Positions 10,001 to 18,284 of a DNA stretch of 64,000 bases are shown here, one piece after another. A model generated the notes under the pieces. It saw only the letters and a program-made list of their open reading frames with translations, made no database searches and was not told where the DNA came from. Source of the DNA: Castellaniella sp049673105. GTDB taxonomy: Bacteria; Pseudomonadota; Gammaproteobacteria; Burkholderiales; Burkholderiaceae_B. How positions within the stretch are numbered: the first letter of the stretch is position 1; each line of letters begins with the position of its first letter. The stretch is taken from assembly GCF_049673105.1 (NCBI RefSeq), contig NZ_JBATXG010000013.1, forward strand, positions 21,292 through 85,291. Direction: 5' to 3'. The position numbers and the translations under genes were made by a program.

Positions 10001-10847
10001 CCGGAAAGACGGACACGACCTTGGCCCCGCGATACCGCGCCTCGACCATGAAGTGGGCGTCGGGCGTGCGCGTCTGCGGCACGTTCGAGCCCCACAGCAT
10101 GATGAAAGTGGAGTTGTACCAATCGGCGGATTCACTGACGTCGGTCTGCTCGCCCCAGGTTTGCGGGCTGGACGGCGGCAGATCGCAGTACCAGTCGTAG
10201 AAGCTGAGCAGGGACCCGCCCAGCAGCGACAGATAGCGGCTGCCCGAGGCATACGACACCATGGACATGGCCGGAATCGGCGAGAAACCGGCGATGCGGT
10301 CCGGGCCGTGGCGCTTGATGGTGTGGATGTTGGCGGCGGCGATGATCTCATTGACCTCGTCCCAGTTGGAACGCACGAAACCACCCAGGCCGCGCACGGA
10401 CTTATAGGCTTTGGATTTGTCGGGATCGGTGACGATGGCTTCCCAGGCCTGGACGGCGCCCATCGATTTGCGCTGTTCGCGCCACATCCGGGCCAGACGC
10501 CCGCGCAGCATGGGGTATTTCACCCGATTGGCGCTGTACAGATACCAGGAAAAAGTCGCCCCGCGCGGACAGCCGCGCGGCTCGTGGTTGGGCATGTCCG
10601 GTCGGGTGCGGGGATAGTCGGTTTGCTGCGTTTCCCAGGTGACGATGCCGCCTTTCACGTAGATCTTCCAGGAACAGGACCCCGTGCAGTTCACCCCGTG
10701 GGTAGAGCGCACGATCTTGTCGTGCTGCCAGCGATTGCGGTAGGCGTCTTCCCAGGTACGATCCTCGTGCACCACATTGCCATGCCCCTGGGAAAAGGGT
10801 TCTTTCGGACGAGAAAAATATTTCAGGCGATCGATGAAATGGCTCAC
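7092..10847 (-). CDS. narG: Respiratory nitrate reductase alpha subunit (molybdenum catalytic subunit)
   Basis: The full-length protein has 1251 aa and opens MSHFIDRLKYFSRP. The FS0 cluster site is HGVNCTGSCSWKIYV (near residue 50), with the downstream GCPRGATFSWY stretch. Motifs for molybdopterin binding follow along its length (LWGSNVPQTRTPDAHF, YAEGAKFGDLW, HWYHMDMAYRG). It reduces nitrate to nitrite on the cytoplasmic face of the inner membrane with NarH and NarI. The gene follows narK by 82 bases on the same strand, so narKGHJI plus the isomerase probably form one anaerobic transcript from the FNR-type box at 12406-12419. Confidence 0.98.
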   Translation of the reverse strand: MSHFIDRLKYFSRPKEPFSQGHGNVVHEDRTWEDAYRNRWQHDKIVRSTHGVNCTGSCSWKIYVKGGIVTWETQQTDYPRTRPDMPNHEPRGCPRGATFSWYLYSANRVKYPMLRGRLARMWREQRKSMGAVQAWEAIVTDPDKSKAYKSVRGLGGFVRSNWDEVNEIIAAANIHTIKRHGPDRIAGFSPIPAMSMVSYASGSRYLSLLGGSLLSFYDWYCDLPPSSPQTWGEQTDVSESADWYNSTFIMLWGSNVPQTRTPDAHFMVEARYRGAKVVSVFPDYAEGAKFGDLWMHPKQGTDAALALAMGHVVLKEFHLAGKSAYFDRYCRQYTDMPFLVRLVRQGDRYVPDRKLRAADFSDRLGQQNNPEWKTVACDEQTGEFIVPQGSIGFRWGQKDGEDAGKWNLELKDARGHDVQPRLSLLTSHDEVVPVAFPYFGGVPHDYFKGTDHDEVLVRNLPVKRVQTAEGEVLVATVFDLFVANYGIDRGLGGDNAASSYDDDVPYTPAWQERITGVPREQVITVARQFADNADKTEGKSMVILGAGLNHWYHMDMAYRGIINLVSMCGCVGQSGGGWCHYVGQEKLRPQTGWTMLTFALDWLRPPRHMNGTSFFYAHSDQWRYEKLQVSELLSPLADASKYQGSLIDMNVKAERMGWLPTAPQLQTNPLQVVRDAQAAGMDPKEYAVQGLRDGKLKFACEDPDNPDNFPRNLFIWRSNILGSSGKGHEYFLKHLLGTQHGVQGKDLGEMGESKPQEVAWRDDAPEGKLDLLVTLDFRMSTTCVYSDIVLPTATWYEKNDLNTSDMHPFIHPLSAAVDPIWESRSDWEIYKNLAKKFSELAADADLPDEDLVLQPMQHDSPGELTDPYAVREWHKGECDLIPGKTMPNLMVVNRDYKHVYERFTTLGPLAEKLGNGGKGISWDTKEEVEFLGKLNYREREPGVGQGQPRIFTDIDACETILTLAPETNGHVALKAWEALSKITGRDHTHLIRSSEHEKIRFRDIQAQPRKILTSPTWSGIESDKVSYSAGYTNVHELIPWRTLTGRQELYQDHPWMRDFGESLCVYRPPVDTKTIKPMLDKQFSNGEPHVVLNFITPHQKWGIHSTYSDNLIMLTLSRGGPIVWMSEIDAAKAGIVDNDWIEVFNVNGALVARAVVSQRVPEGMTMMYHAQEKIVNVPGSEITGKRGGIHNSVTRTVVKPTHMIGGYAQLSYGFNYYGTVGSNRDEFVVVRKMKKIDWMDETHEVSAQTQA

Positions 10848-10929
10848 GATGATTGCTCCGTTGGAAAGCGTTCGAAAAGGCGCCGCTCAGCGGCGCGGCC
10901 CGGACTGCAGGGCGGAATATCGATGGGCA

Positions 10930-12348
10930 TCAGCACGGGATCTCCGCACGGCGCCGCGAGTAATACCACCAGGTGACGGCAATGGAAACGGCATAGAACA
11001 CGACAAAGAACACCAGCGCCGCATTGGGCGAGCCTGTCAGGTCGAAGGACGTGCCGAAGCTCTTGGGGATGAAGAATCCGCCGTAAGCCCCCATGGCGCC
11101 GCTAAAGCCCAGGACGGCGGCGGATTCCTTCGCGCCTTCAGAGTCGGCCTGCGCCGATTGGCCGCCTGCGTGGCGGCGCTGCGCCAGTGTGGTGAAGATG
11201 ACGGGGATCATGGCAAACGTTGAGCCATTGCCGATGCCGGTCAGGAAGAACAGGAACAGGAAAGCCAGCAGGAAACCCAGGAAGCTGCCGCCAGAGCCGC
11301 TTCCCGGCAGGGAAGCCATCACCCCCAGGACGCCCAGGATCATCCAGAAGAACGTCCAGAATGTGACCCTGGCGCCGCCCAGACGATCGGACAGCCAGCC
11401 CCCGAACGGTCGGGCCATCGCGCCGACCAGCGGCCCCAGCCACGCATATTGCAAAGGCCGGATGTCGGGGTACAGGTATTTGATCAGCAAGGGGAAACCG
11501 GCTGAAAAGCCGATGAAAGACCCGAAAGTGCCCAGATACAGAAAGCACATGATCCAGTTGTGCTTGCGCTGGAAGATGACTGCCTGTTCGCGGAAGGACG
11601 CCTTGGCATCCGCGATGTCGTGCATACCCACCCAGGCCAGCATGGAAACGATGATGATGAAGGGCGCCCAGATGAAGGCGGCATTCTGGGCCCAGACCTC
11701 GACCGGACCGCCATGCGTGCCGGACAACTGCGCCACCTGGGGGTCGCCGGCCCACGGCCCGAGAATGCCCATGGTGATCACCAACGGCGCCAGGAACTGC
11801 ACCGAGGACACCCCCAGATTGCCCAGCCCCGCATTCAGCCCCAGGGCGGAACCCTTGCGTTCCTTGGGGAAGAAGAAACTGATGTTGGACATGGACGAGG
11901 AAAAATTACCGCCTCCCAGACCGCACAGCAACGCCAGCATCAGCATCGTGGAATATGGCGTGGAAGGGTCCTGAACGGCCAGCCCCACCCCGATGGTAGG
12001 CAGCAGCAGGCTGGCGGTGGTCAGAGCCGTCCAGCGCCGACCGCCGAACACCGGCACCATGAAGGAATAGAAAATGCGCAGCGTCGCGCCGGACAGCGCC
12101 GGCAGCGCCGCCAGCCAGAACAGTTCGTTTTCGGTGTAGTCGAACCCGAGATTGGGCAGGTTGACCGCAACGACGCTCCACATTTGCCAGACCGCAAAGG
12201 CCAGGAACAGCGCGGGAATCGAGATCCACAGATTGACGTTGGCAATGGCGCGGCCTTCGTGCGCCCAGAAAGCCTGGTCTTCAGGTGTCCAGACGGTCAG
12301 CAGGCGACCGCGACGGCGTGGATTGGCATCATCAGGCACGGTGCTCAT
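10930..12348 (-). CDS. narK: Nitrate/nitrite transporter NarK (MFS)
   Basis: This 472-aa major facilitator protein has 12 predicted membrane helices. The nitrate-signature region GLGGGNFSSSMSNISFFFP lies near residues 148-166, and the second family signature GIGNGSTFAMIPVIF near 374-388. It imports nitrate and/or exchanges it for nitrite across the inner membrane, feeding NarGHI. Many relatives carry two narK genes, sometimes fused; here there is one. The length and second signature suit the NarK2-like nitrate/nitrite antiporter type, but subtype assignment needs a tree. It is first in the operon. Confidence 0.95.
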   Translation of the reverse strand: MSTVPDDANPRRRGRLLTVWTPEDQAFWAHEGRAIANVNLWISIPALFLAFAVWQMWSVVAVNLPNLGFDYTENELFWLAALPALSGATLRIFYSFMVPVFGGRRWTALTTASLLLPTIGVGLAVQDPSTPYSTMLMLALLCGLGGGNFSSSMSNISFFFPKERKGSALGLNAGLGNLGVSSVQFLAPLVITMGILGPWAGDPQVAQLSGTHGGPVEVWAQNAAFIWAPFIIIVSMLAWVGMHDIADAKASFREQAVIFQRKHNWIMCFLYLGTFGSFIGFSAGFPLLIKYLYPDIRPLQYAWLGPLVGAMARPFGGWLSDRLGGARVTFWTFFWMILGVLGVMASLPGSGSGGSFLGFLLAFLFLFFLTGIGNGSTFAMIPVIFTTLAQRRHAGGQSAQADSEGAKESAAVLGFSGAMGAYGGFFIPKSFGTSFDLTGSPNAALVFFVVFYAVSIAVTWWYYSRRRAEIPC

Positions 12349-12405
12349 GCAGGGGACTCCTGTAACAAGGACCCTTTACGATAAGCCCCATGATTGACAG
12401 GGGTA

Positions 12406-12419
12406 ATGATCTGAATCAA
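12406..12419 (-). promoter_or_regulatory. FNR/Anr-type box upstream of narK
   Basis: On the minus strand the site reads TTGAT-TCAG-ATCAT, one mismatch from the FNR/Anr consensus TTGAT-N4-ATCAA. Its centre is about 64 bases before the narK start. About 30 bases closer to the gene is a weak -10-like TTATCG (12379-12384), which would place the box near -41.5, the usual position for FNR-type activation. It explains oxygen control of the narKGHJI genes. Confidence 0.75.
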
Positions 12420-12581
12420 CCTCGCCGAAACTTCCGGCCGGCGCCCCTACATCCAACAACCGCGGCGCCAGGAAGGGTGAGCAGATCCTGCACGGGCAGG
12501 GTCTCGTGATCTGACTGAAGGACGGCCCCAGTATAAGTGCCTGAGCGGCAGAAGACCACCTTCCGCGCAAGGACATCGCCA

Positions 12582-12608
12582 GAAAAAAGGCCGCCCCTAG
12601 GGGCGGCC
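12582..12608 (-). terminator. Rho-independent terminator after the YgaP-like gene
   Basis: A perfect 20-base palindrome (12589-12608, arms GGCCGCCCCT/AGGGGCGGCC) is followed on the minus strand by six T residues. It ends the ArsR/YgaP-like transcript about 30 bases after the stop codon and separates it from the nar promoter region. Confidence 0.85.
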
Positions 12609-12638
12609 CTGCTGCGCTGCGCGAACAGGCCGATGGGC

Positions 12639-12836
12639 TTATTTGCGGCTTTTCATAGGACACGTGTTGACGCCCAGCAGCTGATAGAGCGGGCAAGAGC
12701 CGAACACGCCGGTCAGCAGCGGCACCACGCCCAGCCACCCCCACCAGCCCACGGTATTGCTGGCCGCCAGGGCGATCAGGACGATTCCAAGCAGCACACG
12801 CAACACACGATCAATACCGCCGACATTCGTTTTCAT
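12639..12836 (-). CDS. Small YgaP-like membrane protein (DUF2892)
   Basis: The 65-aa protein opens MKTNVGGIDRVLRVLLGI and has two hydrophobic helices (about 13-28 and 33-50) with a short end containing CPLYQLLGVNTC. It matches the stand-alone membrane part of YgaP and other DUF2892 proteins; the rhodanese domain of E. coli YgaP is absent. The ATG at 12836 has a GGAGA ribosome-binding site, better than the frame start 15 bases upstream. It lies 30 bases after the persulfide-type repressor gene, so it is probably part of a sulfide or sulfane-sulfur response. Its molecular function is unknown. Confidence 0.8.
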   Translation of the reverse strand: MKTNVGGIDRVLRVLLGIVLIALAASNTVGWWGWLGVVPLLTGVFGSCPLYQLLGVNTCPMKSRK

Positions 12837-12866
12837 AAGGTCTCCAGACAATGGAAAGACTGTGGA

Positions 12867-13178
12867 TCAAGGGCAGAAGATGTCCTTAAGCGTGGCGACG
12901 AGCTTGGCTACGCTGGGATCTTCGATACGGTAGTACAGCGTCTGCGCCTCGCGCCGGTAAGCGACAAGGCCCTTTTCGCGCATTCTGGCCAGATGCTGCG
13001 ATAGCGCGGACGGGCTCAAAGGCACTTTGTCATTCAACGCCCCCACGCTCATTTCGCCTTCGGAGATCAATAGACACAGGACCAGCAAGCGTTGGGGATT
13101 GCCCACCGCCCGCAACAAGGCAGCCGCCTGTCCGGCACTATCCTGCAATCGCCCGAGATCGGATTTGCGCTGGATCAT
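12867..13178 (-). CDS. ArsR/SmtB family repressor, BigR/SqrR/YgaV-like persulfide sensor
   Basis: This 103-aa winged-helix protein contains LRAVGNPQRLLVLCLL (residues 22-37), the recognition helix LSPSALSQHLARMREKGLV, and a C-terminal ending in IFCP. Cys35 and Cys102 are 67 apart, almost the same spacing as the two redox cysteines of BigR and SqrR, which form a tetrasulfide or disulfide bridge and release DNA on persulfide. Metal-binding motifs of ArsR or SmtB are not seen. Its gene is divergent from an AhpD-like gene, with a perfect dyad between them. The subfamily call is an inference from cysteine placement and the NPQRLL/FCP signatures. Confidence 0.85.
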   Translation of the reverse strand: MIQRKSDLGRLQDSAGQAAALLRAVGNPQRLLVLCLLISEGEMSVGALNDKVPLSPSALSQHLARMREKGLVAYRREAQTLYYRIEDPSVAKLVATLKDIFCP

Positions 13179-13217
13179 GAATTCAAGAAAAAGTCCGCAC
13201 TTTAATTTAGAAAACCA

Positions 13218-13241
13218 TTAATTTAGTATAATCTAAATTAA
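13218..13241. promoter_or_regulatory. Perfect dyad operator around a TATAAT box (BigR-like)
   Basis: TTAATTTAG (13218-13226) and CTAAATTAA (13233-13241) are exact inverted 9-base arms separated by TATAAT. A further half-site, TTTAATTTAG, lies at 13201-13210. AT-rich dyads of this kind are the known targets of BigR-type repressors. Placed between the divergent repressor and AhpD-like genes, the site could shut both off. Confidence 0.75.
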
Positions 13242-13320
13242 AGGACTTGGGAACACTCGAGCAACGGCACCGTGCCGGGTGGCCCCTCCATTGCACTCAT
13301 TCGATATCAGGAGCTCTTCC

Positions 13321-13677
13321 ATGACCGTATCGTCATACAAACAACTCACCCAGACGCTCTCCAGCAATCTCGCACCACTGCGCAAGACCCAGGCAGACCT
13401 GATGAAAGGCTTCAACGAGATGGGCGCCGCCGCGATGGCCGGCGGTTCGCTGGACCCAAAAACCAAAGAATTGATCGCCCTGGCCGTGGGCGTGGCCGCG
13501 CGCTGCGATGGCTGCATCGGATTTCATACCAAGGCCTTGGCGCGGCTGGGCGCTTCAACCGAGGAAGTCCATGAAGCGCTGGGCGTCGCCATCTACATGG
13601 GCGGCGGGCCGGCGGCGATGTACGCCGCCAATGCCGTGGCGGCGTTTCAGGAGTTCACGGCTCCGGTTCCCGCCTGA
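13321..13677 (+). CDS. AhpD-like / carboxymuconolactone decarboxylase family protein
   Basis: The protein has 118 aa. The redox motif CDGCIGFHTKAL (near residues 62-73) is the CxxC...H site of AhpD-type peroxidase partners, followed by LGASTEEVHEALGVAIYMGGGPAAMYAA. These small helical proteins form oligomers, reduce peroxides or disulfides in the cytoplasm, and are often named alkylhydroperoxidases. The start at 13321 has an AGGAG site; an earlier ATG at 13279 would add 14 residues without similarity. It is divergent from the BigR-like repressor behind the dyad at 13218-13241, which suggests induction by reactive sulfur or oxidants. Confidence 0.85.
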   Translation: MTVSSYKQLTQTLSSNLAPLRKTQADLMKGFNEMGAAAMAGGSLDPKTKELIALAVGVAARCDGCIGFHTKALARLGASTEEVHEALGVAIYMGGGPAAMYAANAVAAFQEFTAPVPA

Positions 13678-13752
13678 ACGCAGCGCGGAAAGCCCGCGTG
13701 CGACAAGTCCCCCGCGACAGAGACGTGGGGGGCGTGACACAAGCCGCCGAAA

Positions 13753-14952
13753 TCAGACGCGATCGCAGCGGATGGTGATGGGGTGGCGGCGCAAGCCTTC
13801 GACGACCTGGTCGGTGACTTCACCGTCGACATCGGTGATGGCGTAGCCGATCTTGCCGCGGGTCTGCAATTGCTGGCTGACGATGTTCAGCCCGAATTCA
13901 CCCATCAGATTGCTGAGCGCCCCCATGGCCCCCGGCACGTTCTGGTGAATATGGATGATGCGGGCGGCGCCGGCCTGCTCGTGATAGGCGATTTCCGGGA
14001 AATTGACCGTGCCCTTGGTCGTGCCGCTGCTGATGAAACGCTTCAGCTTTTCGGCGACCTCGCGACCGATGTTTTCCTGGGATTCCTGGGTGCTGCCGCC
14101 GATGTGCGGGGTCAAGATGACGTTGTCCATGCCGCGCAGCGGGCTGTCCAGGGCTTCGTCGCGGCTTTTCGGTTCGGTCGGAAACACGTCGATGGCCGCG
14201 CCCGACAGATGGCCGGACTTCAGAGCGCGCTGCAGCGCCGGGATATCCACCACCGAACCGCGCGAGGCATTGATCAGGATGCTGCCCGGCTTCATGGCGG
14301 CGATGGCATCCGCGTCGATCAGATTGGCGGTGTCCTTGCCGCCTGGCACGTGCAGCGTCACCACATCGGCCTGAGCCAGGAATTTCTTCAGAGTGCTGGT
14401 GGCATGCGCATTGCCCAGAGGCAGCTTGGCCTCGATGTCGTGATACAGAACCCGCATGCCGAAGGATTCCGCCAGGATGCCGACCTGCGATCCGATATTG
14501 CCGTAGCCGACGATGCCCAAGGTCTTGCCGCGGGCCTCGTAGGCGCCGTCGGCGGTCTTGTCCCAGAAGCCGGCATGCACCCGCGCATTCTTTTCGGGGA
14601 TCTTGCGCAGCAACAGGATGGCTTCGCCCAACACCAGTTCGGCTACCGAACGGGTGTTGGAATACGGCGCATTGAAGACCGGAATCCCGCGCAGGGCCGC
14701 CGTGTCCAGATCGACCTGATTGGTGCCGATGCAAAAGCAGCCGATGGCCCGCAGATCCGGCAGCTCGGACAGAATGCCCTGATCGAGATGGGTCCGGGAG
14801 CGGATCCCGGCGACATGCACCCCCTGCAAGGCGTCACGCAAGGCGTCGCCCGTGAGCGCGCCAGGGTAAGTGATGACTTCGTCAAACCCGGCGGCGACGA
14901 AGACTTCCTTGGCGCTGGCATGAATGTTTTCGAACAGGACGATGCGTGCCAT
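13753..14952 (-). CDS. serA: D-3-phosphoglycerate dehydrogenase
   Basis: This 399-aa enzyme oxidises 3-phosphoglycerate with NAD in the first step of serine synthesis. The NAD fold shows GIVGYGNIGSQVG (near residues 146-158). Catalytic residues lie in INASRGSVVDI and in TPHIGGSTQESQENIG (His near 289). A C-terminal ACT domain (IHQNVPGAMGALSNLMGEFGLNI) gives serine feedback control. The start at 14952 (MARIVLFEN) has a GAAGGA ribosome-binding site. It stands alone, convergent with the AhpD-like gene. Confidence 0.93.
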   Translation of the reverse strand: MARIVLFENIHASAKEVFVAAGFDEVITYPGALTGDALRDALQGVHVAGIRSRTHLDQGILSELPDLRAIGCFCIGTNQVDLDTAALRGIPVFNAPYSNTRSVAELVLGEAILLLRKIPEKNARVHAGFWDKTADGAYEARGKTLGIVGYGNIGSQVGILAESFGMRVLYHDIEAKLPLGNAHATSTLKKFLAQADVVTLHVPGGKDTANLIDADAIAAMKPGSILINASRGSVVDIPALQRALKSGHLSGAAIDVFPTEPKSRDEALDSPLRGMDNVILTPHIGGSTQESQENIGREVAEKLKRFISSGTTKGTVNFPEIAYHEQAGAARIIHIHQNVPGAMGALSNLMGEFGLNIVSQQLQTRGKIGYAITDVDGEVTDQVVEGLRRHPITIRCDRV

Positions 14953-15188
14953 CTTGATCCTTCTCAAGCAGTGAAAACGTCCATTGTGCGGTATTTCTGA
15001 GTCCGCGTCAGGGTCATCCCTAATGAAAGCAGGGTCAAATCAGGCCGATTATGTCGGTATCCTGTCCTTAACGGCATATGCTTATGCTCGATCTGGCTGG
15101 ATCTTAGCCATACAAAGAAAAAATACACCCGTTTTTCAACGTCGTCACCCCCGTCATCACCATTCTGTCCTGCAAGGTGGTTCTTACG

Positions 15189-16181
15189 ATGGTCACGTTT
15201 CCCGCCGGCGATCCCCCGCCCCCGCCCCCGCCACTGCGATTTCACCGCAGGACCCGCACCGCGCGCGACGCCGACGACCACGCGCACAACCTCAGCCAGT
15301 GGGAACAAAGCTACGACCAGTTTTCCTCCGGCTCCTTCCAGGGCCAGCTGACTGAATTGTGGCTGCCGCGCCTGCAGCTGTTCCAGGAATCCGCCAATCA
15401 AGCCCTGCACCAATCGTGCGCAGCCTGGTCGGATTCCTTATGGTTCGGCTTGCCCGCGCCCCACCCGGCCATATCCCGCCTGGACGCTCAACCCATCCCT
15501 GGCCACACCCTGCTGTTTCGTCCCGGCGCGCGCCAGTTCGAGCTCTGCACTCCCCAGGATTACGATATTTTCGGCATTGTGGTGGATCAGGATCTGCTGC
15601 GCGAACACCTGACCCCTCTGGACGAAGACGCCTGCGACCGGTTGGGCGAAGGCGGCACCCTGACGCTGTCGCCCGCGCTATACCAGCACATGATCCACAC
15701 CCTGGGGCAGGCTTTGTTCGCCCCCCAGTCGGCCCACACCGCGCCGACCGCAGACGAGCTGCAAGAAACCGTGCTGGACTTGCTCTGCACCGCCATGACC
15801 CAGGGAAACCGGCCCACGCCGGACCCGCATTATTCCCGTATCCGGCATAACCGCCAGATCGTGCAACAAGCACGGGAATTGGTGCTGGCTCAGGCCAGCC
15901 ACCGGCTGTCGATCACCGACATCTGCCGCCAACTGCACGTCAGCCGACGCACCTTGCAGTACAGCTTCCAGGCCGTGGTCGGGCTGTCTCCCTTGGCCTA
16001 TCTGCGCATCTTGAAGCTCAACCAGGTCCGCCGACGGTTGCATAATACGCAGGACTTCTCCAGCCGCGTCACCCAGGTCGCCACGACATGGGGCTTCGAA
16101 CACCTGGGCCAGTTTTCCCAAGACTACAGACGTCTGTTCGGGGAATGCCCTTCCGCCACCCTGAAGCACATTCCGGGGTAA
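15189..16181 (+). CDS. AraC family regulator, EutR-like
   Basis: This 330-aa protein has an N-terminal sensor part (about 1-215) and a C-terminal AraC-type double helix-turn-helix: LSITDICRQLHVSRRTLQYSF and, after the linker, VTQVATTWGFEHLGQFSQDYRRLFGE. These two stretches resemble E. coli EutR, the activator of ethanolamine use, more than other AraC proteins. The ATG at 15189 follows an AAGGTGG site; a GTG at 15177 is possible. Residues 8-14 include a run of prolines. It stands in the same direction just before the TRAP/ligase/dehydrogenase operon and is its likely activator. The inducer is not known. Confidence 0.85.
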   Translation: MVTFPAGDPPPPPPPLRFHRRTRTARDADDHAHNLSQWEQSYDQFSSGSFQGQLTELWLPRLQLFQESANQALHQSCAAWSDSLWFGLPAPHPAISRLDAQPIPGHTLLFRPGARQFELCTPQDYDIFGIVVDQDLLREHLTPLDEDACDRLGEGGTLTLSPALYQHMIHTLGQALFAPQSAHTAPTADELQETVLDLLCTAMTQGNRPTPDPHYSRIRHNRQIVQQARELVLAQASHRLSITDICRQLHVSRRTLQYSFQAVVGLSPLAYLRILKLNQVRRRLHNTQDFSSRVTQVATTWGFEHLGQFSQDYRRLFGECPSATLKHIPG

Positions 16182-16368
16182 GGCACGCGCCACCCCACCC
16201 CCTGAGGCACCGGGGATAACCCTGGTTTTGCCGAAATCCGATAAGGCATTGCCGATTCTTGATAAGGCAGTGCCGTTTTCAGATAGGCACCTCGCCTGGC
16301 ACGCGCAATCATAGACCTCACCAATCAGCGGCAGCGGCCCAACAGCAGGCTGCCTCAGGAGGAGGAGC

Positions 16369-16881
16369 GTGCCACACATCATCAAGCTGTACGTGCGCTG
16401 GGTAGACCGGATCAACCGCGTCATCGGGCGCTTCGCCATGCACTTCGTGCTCGTCATGATGTTCGGCTTTCTGTATTCGGCCTTCATGCGCATGGCGTTC
16501 AACGTCTATTTCAACTGGATGATGGAAAGCGCCCAGTTTCTGCTGTCGGCCTACTACCTGCTGGGCGGCGGCTATTCCATGCAGCTCGACTCCCACGTCC
16601 GCATGGATCTGCTCTATTCACGCTGGGGGCCGCGCACGCGCGCCTGCATCGACATTGTCACGATCTGGCTGGTGGTGATCTTTCTGGTGTTTCTGCTGCT
16701 GGGCGGCATTTCCAGCACCGAATACGCCCTGGTCAACGACCAGCGCAACTACACCGCCTGGGCACCTCCGTTAGCGCCCATCAAGATCATCATGACCTTC
16801 GGCATCTTCATGATGCTGCTGCAGACCCTGGCGACATTCTTCCGGGATCTGGCCACTGCGCTTGGGAAATCCATCGAATGA
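16369..16881 (+). CDS. TRAP transporter small membrane subunit (DctQ type)
   Basis: The 170-aa protein has four membrane helices, with ESAQFLLSAYYLLGGGYSMQLDSHVRMDLLY near the middle, the typical DctQ core. It is the small subunit of a sodium-driven uptake system that works with a periplasmic binding protein. The start is GTG at 16369 with a strong AGGAGGAGG site. Its end overlaps the large subunit gene by four bases (ATGA). The substrate is unknown; the downstream enzymes point to an amine or amino alcohol. Confidence 0.92.
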   Translation: MPHIIKLYVRWVDRINRVIGRFAMHFVLVMMFGFLYSAFMRMAFNVYFNWMMESAQFLLSAYYLLGGGYSMQLDSHVRMDLLYSRWGPRTRACIDIVTIWLVVIFLVFLLLGGISSTEYALVNDQRNYTAWAPPLAPIKIIMTFGIFMMLLQTLATFFRDLATALGKSIE

Positions 16882-18206
16882 GCCACGAACTGATCACCCT
16901 CACGATGTTTTCATCCCTGCTGGTCCTGATGACCACCGGCCAGCGGGTCTACGGAGTCGTCGGCTTCATCGGCGCTACGGCGGCCTATTTTCTCTGGGGC
17001 GGCAACGACATCGAAATGCCGTTCAACGCCACCTTCACGGTGCTGAACTGGTTTGCCCTGCTGACCTTGCCCTTGTTCGTCTTCATGGGTTTCATGCTGT
17101 CGGAATCAGGCTTGGCCGACAAGCTGTACCGCATGTTCCACGTCTGGATGGGCCCCCTGCCCGGTGGCCTGGGCATCGGCACCATCGGCCTGATGGTGCT
17201 GATTTCCGCCATGAACGGACTGAGCGTGGCCGGCATGGCGATCGGCGCCAGCGTCGCCCTGCCCCAGATGATGCAGCGCGGCTACGACAAGGTCATGGTC
17301 ACCGGCGTGATCCAGGCCGGCAGTTCACTGGGGATCCTGATTCCCCCCAGCATCGTGCTGGTGCTGTACGCCATGATCGCCCGCCAGCCGGTGCTGCAGC
17401 TTTGGATCGCCGGCATTCTGCCGGGCCTGTTGATGGCTGCGCTGTTCACCATCTACATCTACATCCGCTGCCGCATGAACCCGGAACTCGGGCCGCCGCT
17501 TTCCGCAGCCGAACGCAAGGCCGAAGAACCGGAAAAATGGCGGCTGCTGGGCGAAGGCATCCTGCCGGTCGTGATCTTCGCCGTCATGATGGGATGCTTC
17601 ATGACGGGCGTCACCAGCCTGGTCGAAACATCCGCCTTGGGCGCCGGGCTGGCCACGATCGCCGCCGCATTCAAGGGGCGTCTGAACGGCCAGGTCATGG
17701 AAGCCTGCCTGCGCCAGACGCTCAGCGTGAGTTGCATGTTCATGTGGATCATCCTGGCTGCGCTCTGCTTTGGCGCGGTCTACGACGGCCTGGGCGCCAT
17801 CAAGGCCATCGAGAAACTGTTCCTGAACGACATGGGCCTGGACCGCTGGACCATCCTGATCATCATGATGCTGTCCTTCATCGTGCTAGGCATGTTCCTG
17901 GACGACACCGCCATGCTGGTGATCGTCGCGCCCTTGTATATCCCGCTGGTCAAAACACTGGGCTTCAGCCCGATCTGGTTCGGCATTCTGTACACCATCA
18001 CCTGCCAGCTGGCCTACATCATCCCGCCCTTTGGCTACAACCTATTCCTGATGCGGGCCATGGCGCCGCCGGAAATCACCATCATCGACATCTACAAATC
18101 GATCGTGCCGTTCGCCTTCCTGATGATGCTCACCCTGGCCATCATCATGATCTTCCCGGAAATCGCCCTGTGGCTGCCGGATATGTATTCAAACCGCGCC
18201 CGCTAG
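16878..18206 (+). CDS. TRAP transporter large membrane subunit (DctM type)
   Basis: This 442-aa protein has about 12-13 membrane helices. The conserved DctM stretches LPLFVFMGFMLSESGLADKLY, SVAGMAIGASVALPQMMQRGYDK, GSSLGILIPPSIVLVLYA and LGMFLDDTAMLVI are present. It forms the transport channel with DctQ. It is translationally coupled to the small subunit. A small hairpin at 18241-18258 separates it from the binding-protein gene. Confidence 0.95.
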   Translation: MSHELITLTMFSSLLVLMTTGQRVYGVVGFIGATAAYFLWGGNDIEMPFNATFTVLNWFALLTLPLFVFMGFMLSESGLADKLYRMFHVWMGPLPGGLGIGTIGLMVLISAMNGLSVAGMAIGASVALPQMMQRGYDKVMVTGVIQAGSSLGILIPPSIVLVLYAMIARQPVLQLWIAGILPGLLMAALFTIYIYIRCRMNPELGPPLSAAERKAEEPEKWRLLGEGILPVVIFAVMMGCFMTGVTSLVETSALGAGLATIAAAFKGRLNGQVMEACLRQTLSVSCMFMWIILAALCFGAVYDGLGAIKAIEKLFLNDMGLDRWTILIIMMLSFIVLGMFLDDTAMLVIVAPLYIPLVKTLGFSPIWFGILYTITCQLAYIIPPFGYNLFLMRAMAPPEITIIDIYKSIVPFAFLMMLTLAIIMIFPEIALWLPDMYSNRAR

Positions 18207-18240
18207 GCCCCAAAAGCCTGCATCTGTAAAAACACGGGGC

Positions 18241-18258
18241 GGCACGGCGCGGCGTGCC
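18241..18258 (+). other. Hairpin between the DctM and DctP genes
   Basis: GGCACG (18241-18246) and CGTGCC (18253-18258) can pair around a six-base loop, with no T-run after it. Such intercistronic hairpins may stabilise the binding-protein message, which is needed in excess. This role is inferred. Confidence 0.35.
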
Positions 18259-18284
18259 CTCCACCCAAGCGGAGGTCAGAGACA

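Noticed and set aside
8274..10976. 900-aa plus-strand open frame opposite narG, and similar long frames (7062-8270, 5695-6822).
   Set aside because: They are antisense to narG and narH with clear family motifs on the other strand; long shadow frames are common in GC-rich DNA and these have no recognisable domain.
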